64,000 nt of DNA from JALFST01 sp022779285 (GCA_050313895.1 JBNPMI010000007.1), one strand, 5' to 3'; numbered from the stretch's first letter, positions 43,508 through 51,892 are shown. Translations and numbers: made by a program. The notes: generated by a model not told the origin, from the sequence alone.

Positions 43508-44767
43508 TCAGTCCTCCACTCGGATCTCAATACGATGCGGATTCAGACGCATCACATCCTCTTTTTTGAGAGGCACCTGCTCCATTTGTCCCGGAGCGAG
43601 CGCATGCTTTTTTTTGGAATAGACCCGTTCTCCATCCAGATAAACCGCTACCGATTTTCTTTGCATCAGGCGGCGCACGCGAAAGCTGATCTTGACCTCA
43701 TCCGCCATGGTCTGCGGATAGATCCTTTGCGGAAGCGTATAATTGACCGCTTCTCCCGCCTCGATCGGAATCGCCTCACCTGCCGGCTCATCCAAGGCGC
43801 CTTGAATATAAAGCGCCGCATTGCGCCCGGCAATTTCCGCCTCCTCCGATACATTATCCACCAGATCATGAACATGCAATACATTGCCGCAGGCAAAAAT
43901 CCCCGGGACATCCGTCATCCAGCGGTCATTGACAACGGCTCCCCGCGTTTTGGGATCCATGCTCATGCCCATATTACGCGAAAGCTCGTTTTCAGGAATC
44001 AATCCCACGGAAAGGAGTACCGTATCGCATTCCACGAAACGCTCCGTGCCGGATATGGGCTGCATGCGCTCATCCACCTGTGTCAGCCATACCCCCTCGA
44101 CACGATCCCTGCCGATGACCTTGGAAATGGTCGTGTTGAAATAAAGCGGGATCTCATAATCATCCAGACACTGCACGATATTGCGCTTCAGCCCGCCCGA
44201 AAAAGGCATGACCTCCGCCACACATTGCACCTCTGCACCTTCCAATACCATGCGTCTTGCCATAATCAGTCCGATATCTCCCGAGCCTAAGATCACGACA
44301 CGATGCCCCGGCATATACCCCTCGATGTTGATGAGACGCTGGGCGGTGCCCGCCGTATAGATTCCCGCCGGTCTTTGTCCCGGCGTATTGAGTGCGCCGC
44401 GAGGACGTTCCCTGCATCCCATCGCCAGGATGACGGCCCTGGCCTGAATCGTCTCCAGCCCCACGGCCTTCCCCATAATTGTAATCTCTTTTTCCGCATT
44501 CATATCGATTACAATGGTGTTGAGAAGCACGTCAATGTCTCTTTTTTTCACCTCATCAATATATCGCTGCGCATATTCCGGCCCCGTCAATTCCTCATGA
44601 AAATGATGGACGCCGAAACCGTTGTGAATGCACTGATTGAGAATCCCGCCCAGCTGCACATCGCGCTCAATAATCAGGATGCTGCGCACTCCGGCATCAT
44701 ATGCCTCAACAGCCGCCGCGAGCCCTGCCGGCCCGCCTCCGATAATGGCTAAATCCACTTGTTTCAT
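43508..44767 (-). CDS. FAD/NAD-binding oxidoreductase subunit of glycerol-3-phosphate dehydrogenase
   Basis: This 419-residue two-dinucleotide-binding flavoprotein has the FAD motif VDLAIIGGGPAGLAAAVEAY, ARAVILAMGCRERPRGAL, a second Rossmann VVILGSGDIGLIMARRM, and PGIFACGNVLHVHDLVDNVS that closes the FAD site. Partners of this type accompany GlpA-like dehydrogenases with a Cys-rich domain and DUF1667. It may transfer electrons between the dehydrogenase and NAD or a carrier. The ATG follows the GlpA-like stop by nine bases, with GGAGGACGCG as RBS. Confidence 0.88.
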   Translation of the reverse strand: MKQVDLAIIGGGPAGLAAAVEAYDAGVRSILIIERDVQLGGILNQCIHNGFGVHHFHEELTGPEYAQRYIDEVKKRDIDVLLNTIVIDMNAEKEITIMGKAVGLETIQARAVILAMGCRERPRGALNTPGQRPAGIYTAGTAQRLINIEGYMPGHRVVILGSGDIGLIMARRMVLEGAEVQCVAEVMPFSGGLKRNIVQCLDDYEIPLYFNTTISKVIGRDRVEGVWLTQVDERMQPISGTERFVECDTVLLSVGLIPENELSRNMGMSMDPKTRGAVVNDRWMTDVPGIFACGNVLHVHDLVDNVSEEAEIAGRNAALYIQGALDEPAGEAIPIEAGEAVNYTLPQRIYPQTMADEVKISFRVRRLMQRKSVAVYLDGERVYSKKKHALAPGQMEQVPLKKEDVMRLNPHRIEIRVED

Positions 44768-44776
44768 CGCGTCCTC

Positions 44777-46207
44777 CTACTTCGTTCTGCCGGTCAAAAG
44801 ATAGGCGTTCATGCCTCTCTTGGTAATCTCTTCTTTTTCCACCTGAAGCTCTCTCGCTAAAATGTCGATCAGATGCGGCATGCAGAATCCGCCCTGGCAC
44901 CGTCCGGATGTCGCTCGAACACGCCTTTTCAGTCCGTCCAGCGTTTTTGCGCCGATCGGACGATGAATCGCCTCCAAAATCTCCGCTTCTGTCACTCGTT
45001 CACAGCGACAGATGATTTGCGCATAATCGGGATTCTTCTGAATCAATTTTTTCAGCTCCTCGCGAGGAAGCTCCCGCGTATGCGTAATGCCCTTGCGTTT
45101 GCTTTTGAAATTCGAATTTTCCGGCAGACGGAGTTTTTTCTGCGCCAGATCCGCCATATATTTGCCGATTGCCGGCGCGGAGCTCAATCCGGGAGATTCC
45201 ACCCCGATGCAGTCGAAGAAATTCTCCTCGGACTCCTCAAGTATGAAGTCGTCTCCCTTGTCATGTGCACGCAATCCGGTAAATGAGGTGATCACCTGAT
45301 GATACGGGATTGCCTGAATCATCTCCGCAGTGCGCTCCCGAATCCTGTCGAGATCCTTTTTTGTCGTCTCCAGCTGACGCTTGTCCGAGATGAATTCCGC
45401 AGTGGGGCCTAAGAGAATGTTATCGTGCGTGGTCGGTGCAACTAAAACGCCCTTTCCCTTGTCCGAGGGCAGATCGAAAATCACATGATTCACAATCCCG
45501 AAGGCATCTCGATCCAGGAGCATATATTCTCCTTTGCGAGGATAGATGGAGCGATACGAATCGCTGACCATGTTGTGAATACGATCCGAGAACAATCCCG
45601 CCGCATTGATGATCGCCCGCGCTACATATGTATCATTCTGTGTCGTGCATCGCCATCCCTCTTCCGTGCGGACAATGCCGATGACCTTTTGGAAAAACTT
45701 GAATGCGACCCCGTTCACATTGGCCTGTTCGGCAAAAGCGATCGTCATTTCAAACGGATCCACAATGCCCGCTTCACTGCAATAAAGCGCCGCGACCACA
45801 TCATCGGCTACATTGGGCTCCATTTGTAGAAGCTCGTCCCGCTCGACAATGCGCAGCCCGGGCGTGTGGTTTTCGATGCCCTGCTGATAGAGCCTTTCCA
45901 AGCGGGGACGCTCCGCTTCGCTGTGACATAAAACAAGAGATCCTATTTTCTTATAAGAAAAATCCAGTTCCTTCGACAATTCCTCCATCCGGTCCATGCC
46001 GGCACGGTTCATGATTGCCTTCATCGATCCGGGAACCGCATCATAGCCTCCATGCGCAATCCCTGAATTGGCCTTGCTCGTTCCTTCTCCCACATCGCCC
46101 TGCTCTTCCAATACCAGAAAATTGCCCTGATATCGAGAAAGATGATAGGCGATGGAGCATCCCGTCACTCCGGCGCCGATCACAATCGCATCATATACTC
46201 TATCCAA
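44777..46207 (-). CDS. Glycerol-3-phosphate dehydrogenase, GlpA-like, with BFD [2Fe-2S] domain (TTG start)
   Basis: This 476-residue flavoprotein oxidises glycerol-3-phosphate to dihydroxyacetone phosphate. The FAD motif YDAIVIGAGVTGCSIAYHLS opens the protein. YPRKGEYMLLDR and GVESPGLSSAPAIGKY are DAO-fold segments. The C-terminal BFD domain has CRCERVTEAEI and GRCQGGFC (C-x-C...C-x4-C). The start is inferred to be TTG at 46207: AAAGGAG stands 7 bases before it and the protein aligns from there. The longer frame would translate through the leader terminator. It is the first gene of the operon and sits behind that terminator. Confidence 0.9.
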   Translation of the reverse strand: MDRVYDAIVIGAGVTGCSIAYHLSRYQGNFLVLEEQGDVGEGTSKANSGIAHGGYDAVPGSMKAIMNRAGMDRMEELSKELDFSYKKIGSLVLCHSEAERPRLERLYQQGIENHTPGLRIVERDELLQMEPNVADDVVAALYCSEAGIVDPFEMTIAFAEQANVNGVAFKFFQKVIGIVRTEEGWRCTTQNDTYVARAIINAAGLFSDRIHNMVSDSYRSIYPRKGEYMLLDRDAFGIVNHVIFDLPSDKGKGVLVAPTTHDNILLGPTAEFISDKRQLETTKKDLDRIRERTAEMIQAIPYHQVITSFTGLRAHDKGDDFILEESEENFFDCIGVESPGLSSAPAIGKYMADLAQKKLRLPENSNFKSKRKGITHTRELPREELKKLIQKNPDYAQIICRCERVTEAEILEAIHRPIGAKTLDGLKRRVRATSGRCQGGFCMPHLIDILARELQVEKEEITKRGMNAYLLTGRTK

Positions 46208-46228
46208 GATTTCGCTCCTTTCCTCCGC

Positions 46229-46269
46229 AAAAAAAGAGCGCACAAAAACAATCATGTTTTTGCCCGCTC
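46229..46269 (-). terminator. Leader terminator of the glp operon, probable GlpP antitermination target
   Basis: On the reverse strand GAGCG-G-GCAAAAACA pairs with TGTTTTTGT-G-CGCTC around TGAT, then seven T residues. It lies between the promoter and the dehydrogenase RBS, so it must be bypassed for expression. Bacillus glpD has the same layout and GlpP acts there. An almost identical element is found at 48781-48823. Confidence 0.85.
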
Positions 46270-46297
46270 TTCTCTCAGTGGCGTATTCATTTTTTTC

Positions 46298-46326
46298 ATC
46301 ATACAATATTTTTAAGCTTCTGTCGA
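46298..46326 (-). promoter_or_regulatory. Promoter of the glpA-like/glpK operon
   Basis: TCGACA (46321-46326), 17 bases, TATGAT (46298-46303) on the reverse strand, about 30 bases before the leader terminator. AT-rich flanks. The same arrangement occurs at 48854-48882. Confidence 0.75.
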
Positions 46327-46408
46327 GTCCTGATCGCGTTTTTTCGCAAAATTTATGAACCTCACATGATGCACTCACGGTGGAAACGCACAGAACCTCG
46401 GCACGCCA

Positions 46409-46436
46409 TCTCAGACAAAAGCCGGCGTTTGACTGA
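46409..46436. terminator. Hairpin downstream of the MFS gene
   Basis: CTCAG-a-CAAA-a-GC pairs with GC-g-TTTG-a-CTGAG at 46409-46436. A second hairpin CCGAG/CTCGG at about 46443-46474, followed by ACATTTTT, also lies in this gap. Together they probably insulate the MFS unit from the glp operon promoter. No gene lies in 46330-46494. Confidence 0.45.
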
Positions 46437-46494
46437 GGCTTTGCCGAGAGCGACACCGCGTGGCAGCGCCCTCGGACATTTTTCCATTATTGAT

Positions 46495-47787
46495 TTATTG
46501 ATTCTTTTGACTCTTTTTTGTGTATTTCAACAGGAGAAATGCACACAAAGCTCCTATGAGAGCAACGATCATTGTTGTGAAAAAGATATACTTATAGCCT
46601 TGCGCCGGACCGTAGCTTCCCTCAATGAATTTGGCATTGAAAATAGGCGCCCAAAGAATGGAAGCGAAGGAGAAAAACGAGCCGACCGCCATGGCCGATC
46701 CGTTGATCGATTCCGGCAAATTCATCTCGGCAATCGGAGCAAGAATGACGGCCTTTCCCATGAAAATGCCGATGGACATAATCATCAGCAGAATCACCGA
46801 CATCCACATGCCGGAACCTGCAGGCAAAAGGTAAACAAGAAGAGAGCCGGCAGCGGTAAGACAAAGGGCTGCGCCCAGCATTTTGGTAGAGGATTTGAAG
46901 AAATAATCAGCTAAGTACCCGGCAACGGCGCCTCCTATGATCCCCATAAAGCCTGTATTGATGATGCCAAAAGCTCCAGATAAGGCTTCGGATGCATTGA
47001 ATACCAGGGTGAGATACGGGGCGGAAGAATAGATAAGATTCATATAGGCCCAATATAAACACATTCCCGCAAGTCCCGCCAGCCATATCCTGGGCATCTT
47101 CAGCACATCGATCAGTCCCTTGAGAGCAGCTGCGTTACCGGATTTCCCGGCGGACTCGGCCACCGCATTTTTCGGCACATACTTGAGAATGGCAAAGATA
47201 TTCGGCAGTATGGTCAGCAAGTAGAGGATCCCCATCACCTTCATTATGGTTTGGCTCTTATCTGGCCACATGGCAATCATGAGAATGATGATGCCGTTCA
47301 TCACAAACTCAAGGCCTCTTCTGATCGATTCCAGAAGGCCCATGGCAAGTCCCTTGCCTTCTTTATTGGCGTCGGAGGATACAAAGCTTACGCCGTGAGT
47401 CACGGCAGGCCAGCCGATAGCATCCCAAACTCCCCATGAGATCGCGATTCCTACAAGAATCGAAAACGGCAGATGAGGGACGATAAAAATGACAAGCCCG
47501 GTAGTCATTCTCCATATCAGCCAGGTAACCAATATGGATCTTATAGAAAATCTGTTATTAACCCATCCGCCGGGTAAATAAAGATATGTAGCGATCCCGA
47601 GCATACTCATCATATAGGAAAACTCCGAAAGATTGATGCCGAGAGCCTTAGTCAACGGCAACATCAGAGAACCCTTGAAGGCTTCAAAGGAGGCATACGC
47701 AAGCTGACCTGCAAAGACTATGGCTAAAAAAGACTCAATCCTTCCGCGCCTTAAAAAACTCGGTCTTTTAGAGATGTCTTTTTTCAT
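46495..47787 (-). CDS. MFS transporter, probably for glycerophosphodiesters or glycerol phosphate
   Basis: This 430-residue permease has about 12 helices. YLYLPGGWVNNRFSIRSIL resembles the loop 2-3 MFS motif (G-[WY]-x-x-[DN]-[RK]). PAVTHGVSFVSSDANKEGKG is an unusual, conserved-looking intracellular part. Start 47787 (MKKDISKRPS) overlaps the phosphodiesterase gene by 20 bases, so they are co-expressed. Substrate is inferred only from the neighbour: glycerophosphodiesters or glycerol-3-phosphate. Base composition is somewhat lower in GC than the glp genes next door. Confidence 0.85.
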   Translation of the reverse strand: MKKDISKRPSFLRRGRIESFLAIVFAGQLAYASFEAFKGSLMLPLTKALGINLSEFSYMMSMLGIATYLYLPGGWVNNRFSIRSILVTWLIWRMTTGLVIFIVPHLPFSILVGIAISWGVWDAIGWPAVTHGVSFVSSDANKEGKGLAMGLLESIRRGLEFVMNGIIILMIAMWPDKSQTIMKVMGILYLLTILPNIFAILKYVPKNAVAESAGKSGNAAALKGLIDVLKMPRIWLAGLAGMCLYWAYMNLIYSSAPYLTLVFNASEALSGAFGIINTGFMGIIGGAVAGYLADYFFKSSTKMLGAALCLTAAGSLLVYLLPAGSGMWMSVILLMIMSIGIFMGKAVILAPIAEMNLPESINGSAMAVGSFFSFASILWAPIFNAKFIEGSYGPAQGYKYIFFTTMIVALIGALCAFLLLKYTKKSQKNQ

Positions 47788-48517
47788 TTCGATCACCCAG
47801 CATTTCCAAGGCAAAATCAGCAACATTTGTAATCAGATACAGTACCTTCTTCTCAAGCATTCTTTCAATATCCTTTTTCTCATCCACGGTATAAGGATTG
47901 ACGGCAATTCCCTCTTTTCTGCAATCTTCAAAATCCTCGTCATCCATGGCATGAAAATCCGGATGATAATAGTCGATCCCATAGGCTCGGGTGTACTTGC
48001 CCGGATTGAGAATCACCGACCAGGTTAAAAAGCCGCACTGAATTTCCGGAATCAGTTTCTTCGCCTTTACCACATCCCTGTGGTTAAAAGAGGAAATGAT
48101 CACTCTGTTGACCAGATCAAATTTCTGAATCATGTCCATTGTCTTTTCCACCATGCCCTCATATCGAATCATGGAAGATTTCAGTTCAAGATTGATGATC
48201 TTGTCCGTATTCTGAAACCATTCAAAAAATTCCTCAAGAGTCGGAATTCTGGTATCCTCATTCAGCTCATATTGATTCATGCCGTTTCTAAAATCCAGGG
48301 TCTTCAGTTCCTTCAGTGTGAAATCCTTTATGTATCCCCTGCCATTAGAAGTTCTGGAAATCTCTTCATCATGTGTGATCACCAGTACGCCGTCCCTGGT
48401 CATCTGTACATCCGTTTCAAAACCTGCTACATCCAATTTGCCTGCCTCTTTAAAAGCCAACATCGTGTTTTCAGGAAACCTGGCAGATAAACCCCTGTGG
48501 GCTAAAATTTGTGTCAT
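47768..48517 (-). CDS. Glycerophosphodiester phosphodiesterase (cytosolic, UgpQ-like)
   Basis: This 249-residue TIM-barrel enzyme has the diagnostic AHRGLSARFPENTMLAF (catalytic His7-Arg8), GFETDVQMTRDGVLVITHDE (metal-binding Glu/Asp and second catalytic His) and NLELKSS (Glu-Lys). It splits glycerophosphodiesters to glycerol-3-phosphate and alcohols. No signal peptide is present, so the substrate must be imported, presumably by the MFS protein downstream. AAAGGAGGAG precedes the ATG. Its product feeds the dehydrogenase encoded 1.6 kb away and is also the ligand of GlpP. Confidence 0.95.
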   Translation of the reverse strand: MTQILAHRGLSARFPENTMLAFKEAGKLDVAGFETDVQMTRDGVLVITHDEEISRTSNGRGYIKDFTLKELKTLDFRNGMNQYELNEDTRIPTLEEFFEWFQNTDKIINLELKSSMIRYEGMVEKTMDMIQKFDLVNRVIISSFNHRDVVKAKKLIPEIQCGFLTWSVILNPGKYTRAYGIDYYHPDFHAMDDEDFEDCRKEGIAVNPYTVDEKKDIERMLEKKVLYLITNVADFALEMLGDRNEKRHL

Positions 48518-48582
48518 ACACTCCTCCTTTCATGATAATGCTATCCACCACGGTGATACCGGATAATTTAAAAAGGAAATAT

Positions 48583-48760
48583 CCGGAAACCGCATCATAG
48601 CCTTCGTGCGCAATCCCTGAATCGGTCTTGCTCGTTCCGTCCTCCACATCGCCCTGTTCTTCCGATATCGGAGTCTATCCCGATATCAGAAAAGATGATA
48701 CGCGATGGAGCACCCTGCCGCTCCGGCGCCGATTACAATCACACCATATCCTTGATTCAT
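48583..48760 (-). pseudogene. Remnant of a GlpA-like dehydrogenase 5' end
   Basis: After AAAGGAG an ATG at 48760 begins MNQGYGVIVIGAGAAGCSIA and ends YHLF then TGA at 48686-48688, only 24 residues. This is the same FAD motif as in the intact gene. Homology with 46029-46207 continues to 48583 but out of frame. The remnant separates the duplicated leader from the phosphodiesterase gene. The short peptide could still be translated. Confidence 0.8.
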
Positions 48761-48780
48761 GCTCCACTCCTTTCCGCCGC

Positions 48781-48823
48781 AAAAAAAAGCGCGCAAAAAC
48801 AATGAAAACGTTTTTGCCCACTC
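48781..48823 (-). terminator. Second leader terminator, ahead of the phosphodiesterase-MFS unit
   Basis: AG-GGGCAAAAAC pairs with GTTTTTGC-GCGCT around GTTTTCATT, then eight T residues on the reverse strand. The stem matches the one at 46229-46269 in place and most of its bases, so the hairpin has been kept while the coding part behind it decayed. Confidence 0.8.
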
Positions 48824-48853
48824 TTTTCTCAATGGCGTATTTATATATTTCAT

Positions 48854-48882
48854 ATCATACAACATTTTCGGGCCGCTGCCAA
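48854..48882 (-). promoter_or_regulatory. Promoter of the phosphodiesterase-MFS unit
   Basis: TTGGCA (48877-48882), 17 bases, TATGAT (48854-48859) on the reverse strand. Sequence from -10 to the terminator (AATACGCCA.TGAGA..AGAG.GGGC) is conserved with copy A. Confidence 0.75.
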
Positions 48883-48990
48883 GCCCTGATTTCGTTTTTT
48901 TGAAAAAATTTCTCTATAGTTATCGCGAGGCTTCTAAAAACGAACTTGCAGGACAAGCTCTCTCGTATCAAACTAAGGACACAAAATATT

Positions 48991-49240
48991 TTATAAATCT
49001 ATGATTGCTTCATTAAGCAAAAAATTCTCTACTCCAATATATAAAATACCATCATGATCATGCTTAGAAATCGTGTTCTTTCTTGCAATCACAATCTTTT
49101 TAAATAATAAGCTCGTGTAATGATCACATCGCTACCTCAAAAAGAATAATTTAGGTGGATTTCCACCTTTTGATTTCGAATTTTGCAGTTTCCTTCAAGC
49201 TCTGAGATATGTATAAACTCTTGAAACAGGTTAAAAGAAA
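48991..49240 (-). pseudogene. Debris of an AAA ATPase with DUF4143-like C-terminus
   Basis: Three short stretches in shifting frames resemble the end of DUF4143 ATPases: LFQEFIHISELEGNCKIRNQ, then DVIITRAYYLKRL followed by TGA, then KIVIARKNTISKHDHDGILY and IGVENFLLNEAIIDL ending at TAA 48991-48993. The order fits the family's ITRDYY and DGI.YIG..DFLL ends. Stops and frameshifts show it is dead. AT-rich compared with flanking genes, suggesting acquired DNA. Confidence 0.45.
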
Positions 49241-49352
49241 TGGTTTTTTCACTCCTTAATTTTTGCATAAGAAAAGACGATAGATGTTTTCATTTCTATC
49301 GCCTGATATCTTCAGTATTTTATTCAGATCAACAAAATGGAATTTGAAATAT

Positions 49353-49721
49353 TTAAATATCCAATATTTCTACTATTTCTCCATTTTTTTCTCTCAGCAT
49401 TATTTTCTTTATTGTATCTTCACTTAAATACTTTACAAACTCATTCAATTGTTTTGATACTTCAAATACGATGTTATGCCCTATATCGTCGAAGTCAAAA
49501 TTAGAGTCATATTTGGTTTTGTCTGACCAATAATTCCAATTGATATCTGTCCTTTCATAATAAACATAATTTTGTTTTTTCGTGACATATATCCTTTTAT
49601 TGATCCGCTTCTTTCCATCTTCCGATTGAAACATTTCAGAATACAGTTTCATTCCTTCAAATACTTTGTATTGATTGATTTTATCATTCGAAACATTGAG
49701 CCTGATTTCTTCATACTTCAT
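49353..49721 (-). CDS. EXLDI family protein
   Basis: This 122-residue protein begins MKYEEIRLNVSNDKINQYKV and contains KQNYVYYERTDINWNYWSD. It ends GEIVEILDI, which contains the E-x-L-D-I tail that gives the family its name. No enzymatic function is known. Start 49721 is chosen because GGAGG stands 7 bases before it. The longer frame from 49811 would overlap a decayed upstream gene. AT-rich compared with its surroundings, so likely acquired. No terminator or promoter recognised. Confidence 0.7.
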   Translation of the reverse strand: MKYEEIRLNVSNDKINQYKVFEGMKLYSEMFQSEDGKKRINKRIYVTKKQNYVYYERTDINWNYWSDKTKYDSNFDFDDIGHNIVFEVSKQLNEFVKYLSEDTIKKIMLREKNGEIVEILDI

Positions 49722-49810
49722 AGAACGCCTCCACGACTTCAAATTTGTCCACACCGCTTTCATCTTCTCATTTATCAATGGAATCAATGCTTTCGCAGTC
49801 GCTCCTGTCA
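49712..49810 (-). pseudogene. Decayed C-terminus of a gene once upstream of the EXLDI gene
   Basis: One frame reads DCESIDSIDK, a TGA, then EDESGVDKFEVVEAFYEV and TGA that overlaps the EXLDI start. Such stop-start overlap is normal for coupled genes, so a lost partner gene is plausible. Too short to name. The remaining 49811-49951 holds nothing clear. Confidence 0.3.
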
Positions 49811-49951
49811 TGGACAGTCCATAAGGGCTTAAAAAAACCGATAATGAGCGCTTCTATTGCAACTATCGATCATCTGTCATGATTCTGACATGAGCATCCG
49901 AAGACGAATCCTGCAAAATCGGCAAAACACCCCTGAGCTTTTCACCGGAGC

Positions 49952-51823
49952 TTATCCGGCTGTCTGCGCCACGCCCTTTTCCAGAATAAAAAATCTCTCG
50001 TACCATACGAGAAAAACCAGCACGGTATAGATCTGACGGCCGTAGTTCTTCTTCCCTTCAAAATGCAGATCCAGCATGCGGTTGATTTCTCCGATATTGA
50101 AAAATTCTCCTGCATAGTCCGCGTTGAAATATTTCTTCACAAAATCGTAATATTTCTTCTCACGGAACCACAGCCGCACCGGAACCGGGAAGCCCTTCTT
50201 GCGTCGTTTGAACCACTCGGCAGGGATTCTGGATTCGGAAGCCTTGCGCAACACATATTTCGTCGTGCCGTGAGCAATCTTCTGATCCGAGCCGATGCCC
50301 TCGCCCACGCGCATCACCTCCCTGTCCAGAAACGGTACGCGGAGCTCAATGGAGTGCGCCATGCTCATCTTATCTGCTTTCTGCAGGATATCCCCCTCAA
50401 GAAAAAGCTTCAGGTCCACATACTGCTTCTTGGTGAGATCATCCTTTCCCTGCACCTTCTGATAAACCTCCTGCGCAATTTCAAAGGCTCCCTTGGCATT
50501 TTTGTATTTCTCCCGAAGTACACGATCCGCCCGGCGTTCCTCGAAGACGAGTGCCTCGCCCACAAAGGTTTCTTCGACGGGAAGTCCCGCCTTCATCAAA
50601 CGCGTTCTTCCCTTAAAATCGGGAAGCGCCCGTGCTATGCGTGCGATGATGCCGCGCAAAAATTTCGGGATGTGCTTGAGGGTGCGCTGAATGGAGTCCT
50701 CATCATACCAAATATATCCGCCGAAAATCTCATCGGCGCCCTCGCCGGAGAGCACGACGGTAACCCCGCTGTCACGCACGAGCTTGGCGAGAAAATAGAG
50801 TGGAAGTGCGGAAGGATTCGATTCCGGCTCGTCCATATGATATTGAATTTCAGAAAGCTTTCCGAAGCAATCATCTCCTGTGATGATACGCTTCACGTTT
50901 TCGATTCCCAGGATTTCGGAAAGCTCGCTCGCCTGCGTCGTTTCGTCAAATGCCTCCTGTCCGAATCCCACCGAGAAGGTTTTATCCGGCATCAGACAGG
51001 CGGTAATATAGCTTGAATCAATGCCTCCGGAGAGAAAGGACGCATAGGGCACCTCGGCATGCTTGTGTACAAGCACCGAGTCATCAATCACGTCCCGAAT
51101 CCGTTGTACATTTTCCTCTAAAGGTCTCTTTTCGTCCTCAAAGTGCACATCCCAGTATTCCTTGGTGGTGAGCTTTCCGTCCGCAAAGGTCAGAAAATGG
51201 CCGGCGCGCAGACGCTTCACTCCCTTGAAAAAAGTCTCCTCGGGCTGTGCGGAATATTGAAATGTGAGATAGGGCTTTAACGCCTTTTCGTTCACGGCTT
51301 TTACAAAGTCCGGATGATCCAAAAAGGATTTGATTTCCGATGCAAACATGAGGCAGTTTTCGCCGTCTTTTTGATATTCATAGTAGTAAAGCGGCTTGAT
51401 TCCAAAGGGATCACGTGCCGCAAAGAGCGTCTTTTTTTCACGATCCCAAATGCAAAATGCAAACATGCCGCGCAGATGATCCAGCAAGGCCCGGCCATAC
51501 TCACAATATCCGTGAATCAGTACCTCACTGTCGGTGTTGCTGTGAAATTCGTATCCTTTTTTCTCAAGCTCCGCTCGAATTTCCTTGAAATTGTAGATTT
51601 CCCCGTTAAAAACGAGCACCTTCTTGCCGTCATTGCTGTAAAGCGGCTGCAGTCCCGCTGTGGAAAGATCAATGATGCTCAGTCTGCGAAAGCCCAGAGC
51701 CGCATTTTCATCACAAAACCTGCCGCCCATATCCGGACCGCGATGTACGATGCGATCCATCATCTTCTCTATTATTTTTTCTTTTTCCGTATTGTGATCT
51801 ATAAATCCTACAAATCCGCACAT
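49952..51823 (-). CDS. asnB: Asparagine synthase (glutamine-hydrolysing)
   Basis: This 623-residue two-domain enzyme makes asparagine from aspartate, glutamine and ATP. The start at 51823 gives Met-Cys-Gly, making Cys2 the nucleophile of the glutaminase domain (1-210: MCGFVGFIDHN, RRLSIIDLSTAGLQPL, FNGEIYNF). The synthetase domain has the ATP pyrophosphatase loop ASFLSGGIDSSYITA and GEGADEIFGGY. AGGGGATA precedes the ATG. Length is typical of Bacillus AsnB/AsnO. Single gene with an extended -10 promoter. Confidence 0.95.
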   Translation of the reverse strand: MCGFVGFIDHNTEKEKIIEKMMDRIVHRGPDMGGRFCDENAALGFRRLSIIDLSTAGLQPLYSNDGKKVLVFNGEIYNFKEIRAELEKKGYEFHSNTDSEVLIHGYCEYGRALLDHLRGMFAFCIWDREKKTLFAARDPFGIKPLYYYEYQKDGENCLMFASEIKSFLDHPDFVKAVNEKALKPYLTFQYSAQPEETFFKGVKRLRAGHFLTFADGKLTTKEYWDVHFEDEKRPLEENVQRIRDVIDDSVLVHKHAEVPYASFLSGGIDSSYITACLMPDKTFSVGFGQEAFDETTQASELSEILGIENVKRIITGDDCFGKLSEIQYHMDEPESNPSALPLYFLAKLVRDSGVTVVLSGEGADEIFGGYIWYDEDSIQRTLKHIPKFLRGIIARIARALPDFKGRTRLMKAGLPVEETFVGEALVFEERRADRVLREKYKNAKGAFEIAQEVYQKVQGKDDLTKKQYVDLKLFLEGDILQKADKMSMAHSIELRVPFLDREVMRVGEGIGSDQKIAHGTTKYVLRKASESRIPAEWFKRRKKGFPVPVRLWFREKKYYDFVKKYFNADYAGEFFNIGEINRMLDLHFEGKKNYGRQIYTVLVFLVWYERFFILEKGVAQTAG

Positions 51824-51883
51824 AATATCCCCTGTACTTCTTTTCATCTCAAAGATGATCAATTCGATTTCATTTGCGGGAAC

Positions 51884-51892
51884 ATTATATCA
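51884..51892 (-). promoter_or_regulatory. asnB: Extended -10 promoter of asnB
   Basis: TGA directly followed by TATAAT on the reverse strand, 61 bases before the ATG. No T-box leader fits in this space. Confidence 0.5.

Larger units (their letters stand above)
46029..46352. repeat. Direct repeat A: glp promoter, leader terminator and 5' end of the dehydrogenase gene (intact copy)
   Basis: This segment matches 48583-48907 over about 320 bases in the same orientation. The coding part around CCG...ACCGCATCATAGCC and the leader segment with the terminator are the best conserved, with short indels elsewhere. Confidence 0.85.
48583..48907. repeat. Direct repeat B: partial duplicate of glp promoter-leader and dehydrogenase start
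   Basis: Second copy of repeat A (46029-46352). It places a glp-type promoter and leader terminator in front of the phosphodiesterase-MFS unit. Confidence 0.85.

Noticed and set aside
48583..48760. Second functional dehydrogenase gene
   Set aside because: Only the first two dozen codons are in frame; the rest is frameshifted and ends at the phosphodiesterase gene, so it is a remnant.
49835..49870. Possible transposase remnant (frame with TDNERFY resembling NDNERFY of the IS)
   Set aside because: Only six residues agree and the flanking sequence does not; likely chance.
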